The position numbers and the translations under genes are program-made. Below, one piece after another: positions 24,242 through 39,576 of a stretch of 64,000 bases of DNA; position 1 is the first letter of the stretch; every line of letters begins with the position of its first letter. The notes under the pieces were generated by a model. That model was not told the DNA's origin and did not search any database. It saw only the letters and a program-made list of their open reading frames with translations. The stretch is from Scytalidium lignicola (taxonomy: Eukaryota > Ascomycota > Leotiomycetes), in assembly GCA_002812745.2 (NCBI GenBank), contig NCSJ02000092.1, positions 1-64,000 on the forward strand. The letters are read 5' to 3'.

Positions 24242-24997
24242 AAGAAGAGAAAAACACCGAAGATTTATGTGATCATGTTTCTACTCTCCCACTTTTTTGG
24301 TTAAAAGGTTGATGGCGAATGGAAATGAGATGGAATCGGCAATTGGATTTTGGATATTTGGTGCGGCGTTACGTCCAGGGTTGGATAAGCTCTTTATCAC
24401 GTTGGAATTATCTTTTTGGGGGAGATCTAACTCTGTATGAGATTCTAGTATGTGCGATGTTCGCTATATATGTATGTTATATACAGTTTGACGTTTACAT
24501 GTCCTTCTTCTCTGCTCCATAAATAGTAAAATTGTCGGTTCACCTGTAGCACGTAGTACGGTACGCAATTATACGAAATATACTGGTTTTGCTAATTCAG
24601 GGTTGTTTTGCTCGTCACGAGCTGTAGGTTGGCACAAAAATATTGTATTTCATCCACCAGCTACTTAAAGAGTCCTGATTGGTCGGAAACCAGCTACAGA
24701 GGGTCAGGACAGTCGAAAAGCCCGTTCCATACCATCCGACAGCGCCTTAGACTTCCTGAGGGCCCTGAAATCATTCCTCAGAGGCCTGAAGGAGGACCGC
24801 GACGGGCATGGAAATCCGGCTTTCGACACAACGGACGACTAACTGGACGAGATGCGACAGGAGCTGCGATAAGAGCTTGGAGAACAATTCGACAAGATGG
24901 CAAGCATCATACAAGGCCGATCCACCACCAGGAATGGTTCACCACAGTCAACAGAATCATCGTGAGCAGGTATCGCATCCTCCAACGAGTTCTCAAT
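24242..24997. other. 3'-3' spacer with a partial short repeat
   Basis: This is the convergent spacer between the fusion gene and the FAD monooxygenase. It contains copy F of the short repeat family (24533-24632). The part at about 24,700-24,970 is less AT-rich and can be read as a charged peptide only across stops. I do not recognise it. Confidence 0.5.
24533..24632 (-). mobile_element. TG...CA short repeat, copy F (partial, about 100 bp)
   Basis: The + strand TGTCGGTTCACCTGTAGCAC and the following roughly 60 bases are the reverse complement of the right end of copy D (49,045-49,110). Homology stops near 24,632 just after a small palindrome, GCTCGTCACGAGC, so the other half of the element is missing. 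Confidence 0.7.
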
Positions 24998-26947
24998 TCA
25001 ATGGCTCTCTAACGCATGTAATGTCGAGGCATCGCTAAACAACGGCTGCACATCCCCTTCCTGCAACTCCTTGACCACCTGCAACGACACCTCCTGCCAT
25101 CGCTGCATCGTATCCGCCTCTGCATCGAAAGGATACAACCAGCGATTCTGCGCCACCAACCGTCAGTGACGGGCTACACTCCAGAAGCAAATCCTAAAAG
25201 GCGGCATCTTGCCGGTACCAGGGAAGAAAAGAAGAAGAAGAAGTGACCAATAAGACTTACCTTGATTTTGACGGTCTCCGGATCAATCTCAACACCCTCG
25301 TCCAGATTCTTGAGGCAGTTGTGCCACCGATCTCGAACGTCCTCGCCGTTCAATTGCGACTGTCGCACTCGTGCAAATCGCATTTTCTCGTATACGCGTG
25401 TCTAGGTGTGCAGTTAATCAAACTAAGTTCTTTTGTCTCTCGCCATTCATACCCCTCGGCTGCTCCAAAACGAAACCCATTTACCAAAAGTGTAACGGAT
25501 CTCAACAGTTATAATCGCGCAGTTACACAAGAGTTACCAACAACTCCACTGTTACTACTACGTAACAATCAAAAGAACAGCAACAATACTTACCGCAAGC
25601 GGAATGTTCTCCTTTCCTGCCAGCTTCAAGCAAACTGCTAACACCGCTGCACTCTCCGTTGCCTGGCTCGCTCCTTGAGCACTGGTTGGCAGATGTGCAT
25701 GGCAGCTGTCGCCCAAAAGCGCAATCCGGTGGCCGTTACTCACCCAAGTAGGGATCGGGTCGCGGTAGCAGATCTTCCAGTCCAGACAGCTCTCCGTCAC
25801 CTCAATCGCAGCCTTGATGCGAGGATCTAGGTCCACAATGTACTTGCGCACCTCGTCCATGTTGCCCGGCTGGAACCATGACTCCTTGATGTCCTCGGTG
25901 TCCTTGTGCGTGAGGATCCAGTTGAACTCTTCGCCATCGCGTAGTGTGTTCTGCACCACGTGCATGTCCTCGCCGATCCAGATGTTGACGCATTCCTTCT
26001 CGAGGAATTCGCGACAGAGGGGGATCTCCTTCAGATGAGCACCATTGAAGTACGCTCGGAAGCAAGCATATCCAGATGATTTTGGCTTGTCTTCGAAGCC
26101 AAGGACTAGTTCTCGAGCTATTGATTTGATCCCTTGGGGGAGGAAAAGAAGACATGTCAGCCAATGGTCTTTTTCAGATAAGGTCTGCTGGTAGGTATCC
26201 AAGGACAAACATACCATCAGCAGCGACGATGATATCAGCCTTGTGGACATCCCCACTCGCTAGAGTTAAGGACGCCTCATTCTCATTCTCGTCATACGCA
26301 ATTACCTGCGAGACACATCAACGAAGTTCACCCATCGCATCAACCAACCTCCCTCTCCAGATCACGGGCTGTCATTGCTAACATCATTTTAGCAATCAAA
26401 GGCGACTCACATTATGGCCCATATGAATCGGTATCCCAAGCTCTCTCACTCTCTCCAAAAACGCCTCATGATAATCTCCCCGATGTCCAATATACCCTGC
26501 CATATCCATCAGCGGCTGCGTGACAAGAATCTTCCCATCCTTCCATCGCCTAATCTGCATGTTTGGACTCTTGTTCCCGATCGCGATCAATTGATCGTGA
26601 AGGCCCCATCGTTCCAGCAGGCGTAGTGCGTTTTCTCCCAGACCAAGAGAGTCCCCAAGTCGCATGAACTGTCGAACTTTTTCAAATACCTCCACCTTAA
26701 AGCCTTGGTAGTGCATGGCCATAGCCGCAGCACATCCGCCTAGGCCGGCACCGACTATTATAACTGAAGGTAGGTGTTAGTAAACATTGAAAAAAAGAGT
26801 GTCAGACGATGATAGGGGAGAGCGTGGTGGTTGACAAGAAGTAGCGTGAGTGTCGAGCTGTCTTAAGATATCTCGTCTTAAACCTACACTGACATTCTTT
26901 GTTCACCGCTACAGAGACGTACCTTTTAATGGTTTTGAATCAGACAT
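24998..26947 (-). CDS. FAD-dependent aromatic monooxygenase (salicylate hydroxylase-like)
   Basis: Six exons: 26923-26947, 26411-26763, 26215-26305, 25594-26132, 25261-25401 and 24998-25147, giving 432 aa. The tiny first exon encodes MSDSKPLK. The next opens with the dinucleotide-binding motif VIIVGAGLGGC and the beta-alpha-beta acid (VEVFEK). ADIIVAADG is the DG motif. ALLGDSCHAHLPTSAQGASQATESA is the second FAD-binding GD region typical of group A flavoprotein hydroxylases. The length fits salicylate or 6-hydroxynicotinate-type NAD(P)H monooxygenases, which hydroxylate or decarboxylate a phenolic acid. The neighbouring MFS, VAO-like and alcohol dehydrogenase genes support a role in aromatic breakdown. 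The exact substrate is not deducible. Confidence 0.88.
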
Positions 26948-27729
26948 GACTATGATTAATAGCTATAAATCTGAGGTGTCAGGATCGAGGTAGGCAAACC
27001 ACCCAAAATAAATGTAATATATATATATATAAAAACAACCCCTTTAAAACAAACACACACTACGAGAACATATATAAAGAGTCCACCCCTATAAATATAC
27101 AAAAAGTAATTCTGGGGCAATAATCTGGGGAATAACCTTATTCCAAATTCCCGTTCCCCCCTCCCTTGCTTCCTTTTCATTTTCCTTTTCCTTTCCCCAT
27201 ACGGCGGAATCCCAGCGCTCCCCTCTCGAAACCTTGCGGGAAATGCCCATGACGATCATATCCAGAATTCTAGGCATTTCGGAAATTGGCAATGGGGGAA
27301 AGGCACTAGTTACTATGTTACGCATTATATAGATTAGAATACAACGGAACGGGGAGAATTTATTTTGTTTTAGCTGTAACGTTCTGACTTGATATGTGTC
27401 TAGATTAAAGTTGTAATTCAGCCACGGGTTGCGGTATCGCGGGGTTCAGCCTTGTTTGTGATTGTGGTAGCCTTGCAGGTGGGGCAGTTCTTTTTACTTA
27501 CAGCGACTCAACATTTGGGCGGGAGTACTCCGTACAAGTTTGAGGAATAATTTAATTGCAATCACACGGACTGAACAAGGAATGCATTAATTAAATTTCG
27601 AACATGGGACTATATTTATCATATTTTTTCATCTTCTAAATACGGGTTTGATAATTATTGTCCAACACACTCTCTCCTTGCTCTATTCCTCTTACAAGAC
27701 CCAGATAGATCTCCACACGCTCACTCACT
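26948..27729. other. Intergenic spacer
   Basis: This AT-rich spacer lies between the monooxygenase promoter and the 3' end of the MFS gene. It holds a TA/AT microsatellite near 27,015-27,032. No gene is seen. Confidence 0.5.
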
Positions 27730-29745
27730 CTACCACGTCAACGGTCCACTCTTCTCCCTCATCACCTGTCCTCTCATCTGCAGCAAGAACAGAACTACAG
27801 TCGCAACCCCGACAATGGCGGCTTGGATGCCGAAGGATACGTTGTATCCTGACTTCGCTCCCCATTGTTCCTGGAAGTAGCCGACGGTGAAACCGCCAAT
27901 CGTACGGGCGAAGTTGAGTAAGCACGATACTTCTCCTGATCCGGTGGGGTAGGCGTCGAGACAGTAGGCTGTTACGGCGACGGAAGCAACCATGACGCCG
28001 AAGACGTACATTCCCCTGGAAAGTAGAATCGAGTTTGTTAGCTAATGGGGAAGAGCTTGCGTTTTCGTGGGGGAAAAATTTCCTTTTTTAGGAAAGGGAT
28101 GGTGGAAGGGGGAGGAAACGGTTTTACTTACCATCCCATAACAATAGCGCCGTAATTCAAGTGCTTATCCAGGGCTTGACCTACGATGATGAGGCCGGGG
28201 ATCATGAAGAAGGACCCGATGTAGTTGGTGACTAATCTGGCCTCGGGTTTGAACACGCCGTTGTGTCTCCGGATGTATCGATTTGCGACGAAGTCGTTGA
28301 AGAAGTGGCCGAAGAGTTCACCGAGTGTGACGGCAACTACGGGTGTGAAATAGAGGCAGGCAAGAGCTTTGGTTTTAAAGCCGTAGCCTCCGAGCTCGAC
28401 GGGGGTTGCGAAGAGGATTGAGGAAGTGATGTTGATGCCGACGGACCACATGAAGGAGAGCATACTGTGAGGGGGGTGTTAATTAGTTTCAAGAACATCC
28501 GGAACTAAGAATGAATTTTGTGGAAGGAGGAAAGGGAAGGAGGGGGGGAGGGAGGGAACACGAACTAGTAGATCATAGACAAAGGCATAATCCTCTTCAT
28601 GAAAACAGCAACAAGTCTCCAGCAAGAAGTCTTCACGCTGAAGAAGTACCCCTTGTGATGCTGCCACTGCCACACCCCAATCATGCGCAACAGGCGATTC
28701 CCTCTCGGCGGCTGCTCCGAAACAGGAATATCCCTCCGATACCAAGTCTCGTCCGCAAACAGCACAATCAGCACAAGATCAAGACAACAAGCGCCGAACA
28801 CCATCCAGAACACCGGCTGCCACCTCCCGGTACTATTGATAATGAAGTTACCAAGCAGTGGACCGAAATAGGGGGAGAGGAGGAACAGGCTTGCCCAGAT
28901 ACCGATCTTTCGTGCGTGCTCGTGAAAGAAGAACATGTCTTTGATGAAGGAGAGACCGATGGTTTGGCCGCAGGTCAGGGTTAGACCCGTCATGGCGCGG
29001 AGGAAGTAGTAGGTGTTGAAGTCATTCGTAACGGCGCAGCCGAGGGTAAAAAAGGCGCCTGCTAAGGTGGTCCAGAAGAGGACGGGAAGACGGCCCCAGA
29101 AGTAGATGAAGGGGATCCAGAGGACGCCGCCGATGCCACTAGAAGGTTGATTTATTCTGTCAGCTGGTTTTCTTATTTCTTTCTTTTCTTTTACTTGGAA
29201 ATTGAATCACTCTGCATCACCCACAATCCCCGAGAGCTCATTTGAAAAGGGGGGGGGCAATTGGGGAGGCACTCACAGCATCAGAACATTCAGGTTTCCG
29301 GCAAAGTTAACATGGTTCGGACTCATGCCCCATTGTTCTCCCTGAAGCACAATGAGAGGAACACCAGCGCCAGACCCGAAATCTCCAAGGAAGGCGGAGA
29401 GAGCGACGATGATGAGGATGATGTGTTTCTTTCCCCATGACCAGTTCAATGGGTCATTTGGATCATCCGTGGGCTGAGGGATGAGGACCGTCTGTGATTG
29501 TCTGTCAGCAATTGGATGTTTCACCTTGTAGGAAAGGTAAGGAGGAAACATACATGGCCGTTTTTAGCCAGCTTCAAGGAGCCGGCATCGCCTTTCTCAG
29601 CACCAGCTAGGCCTAGATCAAGGACTAGAGCTTCATTGCCCTGATCAATCAAGATATGATGAGGGTGTGAGACTTTAGCCACCTCATCCGGACCGCTAGA
29701 AGTGTTATCCACACTCTCAACGTGCGCAGTTTCTTTTTTATCCAT
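27730..29745 (-). CDS. MFS transporter
   Basis: Five exons: 29554-29745, 29277-29491, 28566-29138, 28132-28464 and 27730-28015, giving 532 aa. The start chosen opens a hydrophilic N-terminus (MDKKETAHVES...) before DDPNDPLNWSWGKKH, the sequence that precedes helix 1 in many fungal DHA1/allantoate-like MFS proteins. About twelve hydrophobic segments follow, with a long cytoplasmic loop after helix 6 (DETWYRRDIPVSEQPPRGN). It sits in the plasma membrane by family. The substrate is unknown; being divergent from the VAO-like gene (1.9-kb shared upstream region) it may import or export the aromatic compound handled by its neighbours. Confidence 0.87.
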
Positions 29746-31658
29746 GTTTGCGCGCCAGTGAAGTTCCAGAATATATTTGGGATAACAATCAAGAGAAACA
29801 GAAGAGCGGGAAAGAAGAAGAAGAAGAAGAAGAAAACCGAAAGAAGGCCAGAAACCCAAAGCTCCGGAGGACTCGGGATAGATNAAAAAAAAATATCTAA
29901 CTACTTCTCAATCTCTGCCTCTCTTGGGTCTTTTAATCCATCTCTTCAACCCCGCCGATCCCCTGTTCATCATATATGTAGAAAATCCATCAGCTCAGGT
30001 CTCCGGCTGCAACACTGCAGCACCACCAAACCAATTCTGCAGTACCACTCTACACGGACTGCATCGACGTCAGGTGTGTTGCATGGCATTCATTACAAGG
30101 CCTTTCTTCTCCTTCTGGCTCTCCGCCTAGCAGAATCCACGGCAATTGTGTTCTTGATTACTGCCGATCTCTCAGAACAGCTGCCGACACGCACCGACTT
30201 ATCACATCCAGCATGATTAAAAGAGGCATAGCTTACCCAAGCCTTTTTATGCCGTGGAGGGTCAGGAAGGTTGAAGAAGTGTGTGTGCTATTCGTCTTGG
30301 CTGTTCGGCAATTGTTTTTTTTCTTTCATTTTTTTCATACTGATTTGGCACTTTTGGCACAATGGTATGCACACTGTGGAAGGAGAGATACACGTGATCG
30401 TGATACATCAATCAGTGTCTGATGCCTCGCAAGTCTTTTGGGCCCGGTTTGACGGGGATAAGCCGCGGGTAAACAGCGGAGGCATTACACGTGTTGGTCA
30501 GAACGGGGAGGGAAGGAACGATGCAGGCACCCCGGGACACAACACAACACATCACCATGCTTCATGTACTTCAAGTCCTTCTCTCTCTCGTGGGCCATGG
30601 TAAGGTGGTGAGGTGCTACTGTGCTGTACTGTACTCTTAGCTGCCTGACACCTGATGCGCCGCATTCGCCACCAACCGTATTTTTTACGGTGATGCTCCA
30701 GTCAGCAGGAACAATTACGGTAAGTGAGTGGTGGTGATTGTGGTGGTGATTGTTGGTGGTGGAAAGTGGACAGCGTTCAACGCGGGGTATTACTCCATAC
30801 CCCAGAATATCGTATGTGGACTGGTGGACTGGTGGACTGTGCGGAATTAAGGAGGGTTTCGGGGCTTGTTGGCCTTTGTTGCCCCAGTTCGCTTTCCCCG
30901 GTATTATGCCACCGAAACTAAGTACGAAAGTACCCGACGTACAATGCAACAAAGAAGTTGGACATCACCGTACATCTGTCTTCCGCCAATACTCTCCGGT
31001 TACTTTTGACTATGAGAGCTTTGTTTGGCCTCGCGATAGGGCTCAAGCAAGGGGCTTTTCCGACTTTCTTCTCCGAGCGATAATTATTATACTTGGATCT
31101 TTCCTTTACGGCGATGGCACGCATGGTAAACCGAACTGATGTTCCATTCAACTGTCATGATCTGGACCTGTGAAGGTCTTGAAAGGCCTTCGGGAAAGCC
31201 CCTTGGATTGGCAATTAACGTTGGAAGCTATTGCAGAAGAGAGCGAGCTATCGAAGGAGGAATAGCTCCAATTGCTGAAAGTTTTTATTGTTATATTCAG
31301 CTCATGAACGTAGGTGGAATTCATTCATTTTTTTATTTTAATCGAAGAGGGAGGTAGGTGTGTCACCAATTGACCATTATCTTCTTTTGGGTACTAGATA
31401 ACTTACTCTTTTTTTCCCTCTCTTCCCTGGCTGTGCCTGCGGCCTGCAGTAAGATCAGAGCAAGCCATTGCTTTAAGTGGCACTTTTTCGTGGCTACGGG
31501 AGCTTGCATTCCCATTGGCAAGAAGCAAAGACGGCAGTTTTCTCAAGCCAACAGAGCACAGCTGCAAAATCACCGAAGAAACTGCGATTTATCTCCCTTT
31601 TGGTCGTGCCTCGGAGAACCAATCAGCCATCCATATCAGGGAAGCAGTAAATTAAATT
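29746..31658. promoter_or_regulatory. Shared divergent upstream region of the MFS and VAO-like genes
   Basis: This 1.9-kb region lies between two divergent start codons and contains no convincing gene. It has an (AAG)n tract at 29,811-29,835 on the + strand just upstream of the MFS start, and pyrimidine-rich stretches at about 31,400-31,440. Divergent arrangement allows common control, but I cannot point to a specific operator. Confidence 0.45.
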
Positions 31659-33788
<2,130 letters not shown>

Positions 33789-34151
33789 GTTCTATAAAAT
33801 TGTAGGNAAGTTTGCTTGTTCTTTTTCTTGTGTGGTTTGTGGTATAGATTATATATGAGCAGTTGAATTCTTATAAAGGTTGGATAATATGAAAGATAAT
33901 TTCTTCAACTGTGTATATAGATATAAGGTTGGCGCGCTACGCTAATAGATATATATCTATTCCTTCAAAAGAAACCAATCAAGAAATCTTCCATCAAAAA
34001 ACTGCATGTCCTTTCCTCCTCAACTCCACCAATCCCATAAATAAACTTCAAAATAACTCAAATCCCTCCTCCCCCACCCCTTAAAAATCAAAAATCGAAA
34101 TTAACACATTAAAACACACTTTACCCCTTATCTCTTCCTCTCCTCATTCTA
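33789..34151. other. 3'-3' spacer
   Basis: This short AT-rich convergent spacer between the VAO-like gene and the alcohol dehydrogenase has one ambiguous base at 33,807. No gene is seen. Confidence 0.5.
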
Positions 34152-35844
34152 CTACCAAATCAACACAGCCTTCACCACAGCCCCGCTCAAAACATCCTTC
34201 TCCGCCTGTTCAACCTCCTTGACCGGATACTCTTTCTGCAAATCCGTGAACGGGAAGTCCCCCCTCTTCCACGCTGCGATCATCTCAGGCATGAATTCCG
34301 GGGGATAGCAGCTGCCCATTGCGCAGCTTGTGTAGTTAACGCCGGCGCTGATGGAGGTGAAGATTCGGATGGAGACTGTGGCTGTTATCTGTGGGGATTG
34401 AGTTGGGTGTATTAATGTTAAGTAAGCGTGGATTTTGAGGCTGTGGTGAGAAGGGGAGGGGAAGGGAGGATAAGGAGTAATGAATGAGTAAATCAGATGG
34501 GGAAAAGAGAATACGTACATCGGCAACACCAACACTGACGACAATCCCCTTGTTTGAAGACCCCTCAATCAACGCTTCGACGACGTGTGGTCGGCCGGTA
34601 GCATCGATGGCAGCATCCACGCCCTCGCCATCTGTAAGGTCCTTCAATGCCTGGGCTAGATCTGGTGTCTCTCTGCTGTTAATCACATCGGTGGCGCCGT
34701 ATTTCTTAGCTAACTCTAAACGTTGAGGCACGACGTCCACGGCTATGACTTTCGAGGGTTTGAGTGGGTTGGTGGGGATTTTGAGGGCCATGATTGCTGC
34801 AAGACCAACTGCACCGACACCAGCGACTACGACTGTGGATTGAGGCTTAGGGCGAACGACATGGAGCATTGCTGTTTATGAAAATTCGAAGCTTAGTATT
34901 TTTTTCGTTTGGAAATTTGCATCTTGGTGTTTGGTATAGATACCGGTAGGAGAAAGATGGGAAAGCTTACCTCCAGCCCCAGTCATGAAACCACATCCCA
35001 ATGGCGCAAGTAAATTTAGCGGCGCATCTTTATCAACCTTCACCAGACAATTTGCCATAACAATCGCATTCTTGGACATGCTACTCTGTCCGAAGAAGTG
35101 CGATCTGATTTTTGCCCCCTTCTCCTCTACATCGTCCTTCTGCACTGGTGGGAATGAGAATGCTCTCCTGTGAACGCCGAAATTTAACATCTGCCATGTT
35201 TTGCAATATGAGGTCTCATTAGAGAGACAGTGCTTGCATTTGCCGCAATGGGTGTAGGTAATGAGGACGTGGTCACCGGGGACAACGTTTGTTACGGCGG
35301 AGCCGATCTTTAGGACTTTGCCGGCGCCTGCAAGGAAGGGATGTCAGCTTGACAAAAATGAAGTTATGGGAGATGTGTAAAATTAGAGATTTTGTTTAAC
35401 AGATGACAATTTTTGGCACTGGGATGATTCTGAAAGCAAGCAAGCCACATATACAAGCCCTAGGAGTTCCAATTCAACTCAATGGATAAAAAAAATCCAC
35501 AAGATATAAATATGGCCACACCATACATCTCAAAATAACCCGAGAGCTCCAAGCCAAAAACAGAAGAGGAAGGAATCAATGAATGAACGAAAAGAGAAAA
35601 AGGAAAAAAGAACAGAGAAATAAATATATAGATAGATATATCACACACCTTCATGTCCAAGCACCCCAGGAAACATCCCCTCGATCATAGTCTCATGTCT
35701 AAAGTTCAAATCTGTATGGCACACTCCCGTAGCACTCATCTCAACGAGCACCTCGTCCTCCCTCATGTCCTCGTCATGGACTATGACATCCTGAAGGGTG
35801 AAGGGAGCGCCAGCACTAGCAATAACAAGAGCTTGGGTGAGCAT
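34152..35844 (-). CDS. Zinc-type aryl/benzyl-alcohol dehydrogenase-like MDR enzyme
   Basis: Four exons: 35649-35844, 34971-35327, 34519-34871 and 34152-34388, giving 380 aa. Zinc-ligand motifs of the class-III/benzyl-alcohol dehydrogenase type are visible: GVCHTDL, GHEGAGKV (across intron 1) and the structural-zinc cysteines in THCGKCKHC...YC. Substrate-domain LAPLGCGFMTGAG precedes the Rossmann segment VVVAGVGAVGLAAIMA, with an acidic residue (AVDVV) after it that favours NAD+. This layout matches AdhB/XylB-like aryl-alcohol dehydrogenases that interconvert benzylic alcohols and aldehydes. The VAO-like enzyme next door acts on the same class of compound. S-(hydroxymethyl)glutathione dehydrogenase is a less likely alternative. 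Confidence 0.88.
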
Positions 35845-37256
35845 ATTTGTTCCTCCTCTAGTTGTTCCACCTAGTTCTCTTTCTAAATGGATATTATCCT
35901 GGTTTAAGGAAGTAGTGGTAAAAAAGTAGTTGAGCTTGATCCTAGGTCTCGTAGAAATGGGATATATGGTTGAATAGATATAGCAAAAAGGAAACCTCGG
36001 CGGGAGGGCCTTAACTTGGAGATTGACTAGAATAAATCAGCTAAAGTCTAACCTGTCACTAGAAAAATGTTTTTTCTCCTTGGTGTAGAACATCTCGTGT
36101 CTCTCTCCCCACGCTCCAAAGCACGCCACAAAGCACCCAACTAAAGGAGCACAAAGAAGAAGAAAAAGGGAAAACAACCCACCGGTTTAAAATCGAAGCT
36201 CCTTTCAATACCCACCCTTTTCTCACTCCTTTTTCTCCAAACAAGGGAAATTATCCTCTTCTAAAATACAAAAAAGAGAAAAACTCCCAAAATCTCAAAT
36301 GGAAGGAAGTACGGATACACACAAAACCCCACTTTTTCGTCACGCCTCAACGCGCGGTCGGTCCTTCGGCCAGAAATCACACAGCATTAAATAGAAAGGA
36401 AAAAGCCCATATTCAGCGCCGCGTGGGAACGCCATGTCTCCTCCCCTCTCCTCTCGGAGTAGCCCCCGGGGCCTCGGCCATTCGTATTGGAAGCCGAACT
36501 AAAATGAAGGCTACAGAAGTACTATACGGTAAACAAAACCATATGGCATGGCTGTTTTCTTCACATAAATTAAGTACAAGGTAACTAAAGTAATTAAACT
36601 TTTTCCAGCCCGATCCAACCTCCTCTTGTCTGTCCCTCTCTCCCTCTCTCTCTAGTTGATAGGGATACTTTGTAGTCAGAGGGAGAGAAGTCATTATTTC
36701 GGAGTAGCCCCTGTGGACCCCGCATGTAGATTAACGCGGGGAATTATCGGTATTTCTGCCCCTCCACTAGCTCCGTTGAATACGGTAAGAATATGATGGG
36801 TTACGATTTATGGCAATTGTCTCCGGCTATTGCTATGGCGGTATTCCTATGGCTGTAGGCCGTCCATTACTCTGTAAATATATATAATATTAGATCCTAA
36901 ATCAGTATGAACCTTCTAAATAGAACTCCCAGTGTGATGGCTACTTCATAGAACTTTCACTGGAATAGTTATTCAATTGCCTTTCATTCTACAGCTTATT
37001 GTCGGTGTTTCTTTTATTTTCACCCTAGTACCTCGTACGATTACATTCTCCTACAGCACCGCTTTCANTTTTTTTGTTCGACAATCTCCGAATCCTAAAA
37101 TTCTCCAAGATAATCTAGCCTAATAGCTGTCTGTGCAGCCATAATTCGATATTTTAAAGAAACGTCTTCAGACTTTTCAGATGTCTTCCAGCATTCTCTC
37201 AACTATCCACCCGTGGAAGAAAAAACACCGAAAGCGCACTAGATAAAACCAATACC
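35845..37256. other. Intergenic region
   Basis: This 1.4-kb spacer upstream of the alcohol dehydrogenase and downstream of adenylosuccinate lyase contains a short direct repeat (TCGGAGTAGCCCC at about 36,457 and 36,700). I see no gene in it. Confidence 0.5.
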
Positions 37257-39576
37257 TTAAACGCTTAATTCCACGGAGTTGCTAGTTTCGATATACTTCT
37301 TGTATGGTTTCAGCTTAGTCTGAACTTCACCTTCTGGATCCTGGCAATATCTGATGACCTGCTCCGGGCATCTACCGATAAAGTTCTTTGGATCCATCAT
37401 TTCGTCGATCTCATCAACTATGGGTGAAAAGAACGGCGTGTTCTTGATGCGCTCGATCAGATCATTGGGCTTGCCTTGTTGCTTGACGACGCTGCTTGCT
37501 TGATGACTGAGAACTCGGATCTCCTCATGAGCCTGTTGACGGTTTCCACCCTTCGAAACGAGCTTCATGAGGATGTTTTCAGTGGCCATGAAGGGGAGCT
37601 CAGCCATAACATGGCTGTGGATGACGGCAGGATAGACCACCAGGCCGCTGCAAACGTTATTTAATGTGAGTAAAATGGCATCAGCAGATAGAAACGCCTC
37701 AGGAAGGGTGATACGACGGATCGAGCTATCGTCCAGGGTGCGTTCAAACCTAAATGGTCAGTCATTGTAAAAAGGGTCCAAATGGCAGATGGGTCCTAAC
37801 CATTGAGAAGAGTATGTGTCTATTCTTCCATCGTTAAATACAAATATACGAGGTACAGAACAACATGGAGGATTGATTACCTGAGACAGGAGAATTGATA
37901 TTAGCGAGCCAGCGGCCCAAACTTGCGATTCTTTCGCATCGCATTGGGTTGCTGTGACTTGTTAGCACAAAGTAGTTCAGTTCACAGAGATAGTTCAGAA
38001 AATTTACCGTTTGTAAGCCATAGCAGAACTTCCGATTTGGCCGGGCTCGAATGGTTCTTCCATTTCCTTTCTATATCTCGGTGTCAGTTATTCTCCTAAG
38101 GCTATCTTGAGTGCAAAGAGGGCATTTGAGACACATCTCGACTCGAGCATGACCAATCATCAAAGAACCCTTTAAACACGCCCAAATAGAAAAGAAAGAG
38201 GACCGAAAAGGTCACTTACTGTGAAGCAAGATGACGAATATCAGAAGTGATGCGGCCAACAGTGGCACCAAAGGCAGCCAGAGCATTGATGACTCGCAAG
38301 TCAACCTTTCTCGTGTAAGTTTGAGTAGAGATGGAGTAGCATTTCTCAAATCCGGCTTTCTCTAGGAGTATTTCGTTCATCTTGTCGATTTTTTCGCCAT
38401 CACCATGGAATATTTCCATGAAGGATGCTTTGTGAAGATGTCAGCATTAACCTTTTAAAGAGGTACTTTTTTGAGTGTGTCTTACCCTGTGTTCCGGTTG
38501 TACCACTAGAAGAGCTCAGTGTCAGCTACTACTACTCTTTTGAGATTGTCTCAGGTGCAATTGAAGGTTACTCACACCGCCCCTCGAAATCTGAGGTCAT
38601 CTCTAACTCGTTCAATGTCTTCCAAGTCCATCACCAAATCTTGTACCCTATGATGTCTAAAGTTAGTATTATTCGGCCAGATCTAAAAATGTGCTAAAAT
38701 ATACCATTGAGCTGCGCGTCTTCCAACAGTGATAAGCTGAGCAGGTTGATAGTGGGTTAGTCCTAACGTAGGCATATCTTTATACTTAATAGCGAATTCA
38801 GATAACTTGTGGATAACCGTGGCAAGCTTGGGGAGCTTTCGAGGGAAAAGTTAGTAAGCAAATCTTGAGAGGTTAAGTAGACAAAAAAAGGGACAGGTTT
38901 TACAAACCAAGAGATTGAGACCGTCTCGCAACAGGATTAAGTCTGTGTTATCGGTGACATAGCACGAAGTTGCAGCCCAATGGATAATACCGGCAGCAGC
39001 TGGTGCAGCCTGGCCAAAAGCGTGAATGTGTGCTTTGCTTGTGCATTAGTGATTGAACTTCCTTCTTCAAGGAAATGTTTAAAAATAGTTAAGATGTAAA
39101 TTGGGGAGCTTAAGAGACATGTCATAATCTCAAACACTTAAAAAACCCAACTTGGAAGAACGTACCCATAACATCGTGTCTGCGAATCTTCTCCTCCTGA
39201 GCAACTACCTGTAGATCCTCATCTGTTACCACCACGCGTGCCTTCATCTGTTCGATAGCTTTATCAGAAATAGGGAGACCAAGCCTGCAAAAAAGATTTC
39301 AAAGTTAGTATAAATCTGCTTTAAATAAACTACTTNAAAAAAAGAGTAATAGCACAAAAAAAAGTAATCGTATCTAGTAAACACTGAAGGAGGGATAGAA
39401 ATTGCTTTGTATAAGGCAGTAAGTAAGTAGTATACATACTCCTTCTGAGCCTCCGCCAACCAAACCCAAAGCCAGCGCCATGTCGTGCCGCGCTTTCGAG
39501 CACTGAAGAGCCCCAGCATCTCTGGAGACGCATAGCGCGAGGCTAGGGGAGATTGGTAGCTATCATTTGCAGACAT
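37257..39576 (-). CDS. ADE13: Adenylosuccinate lyase
   Basis: Eleven exons: 39440-39576, 39166-39284, 38908-39032, 38705-38835, 38576-38647, 38486-38505, 38220-38427, 38008-38070, 37881-37951, 37801-37819 and 37257-37749, giving 485 aa (the yeast enzyme is about 482). Motifs in order: SPLASRYAS...[37 protein letters not shown], the flexible catalytic signature [11 protein letters not shown] split by an intron, and [15 protein letters not shown]. It cleaves SAICAR and adenylosuccinate to fumarate plus AICAR or AMP in purine synthesis. Two micro-exons of 20 and 19 nt are needed to keep the conserved GTTGTQ and TYSSQWFER segments in frame. The signature has Ala where most members have Pro (SSAMPYKRNP). 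Confidence 0.95.

Noticed and set aside
24608..25012. A + strand frame with gag-like charged composition
   Set aside because: It overlaps the last exon of the FAD monooxygenase on the other strand and has no zinc knuckle or other retroelement motif.
30271..31139. Possible gene between the MFS and VAO-like genes
   Set aside because: Frames are short, on both strands, and without recognisable domains; the region fits a long divergent promoter.
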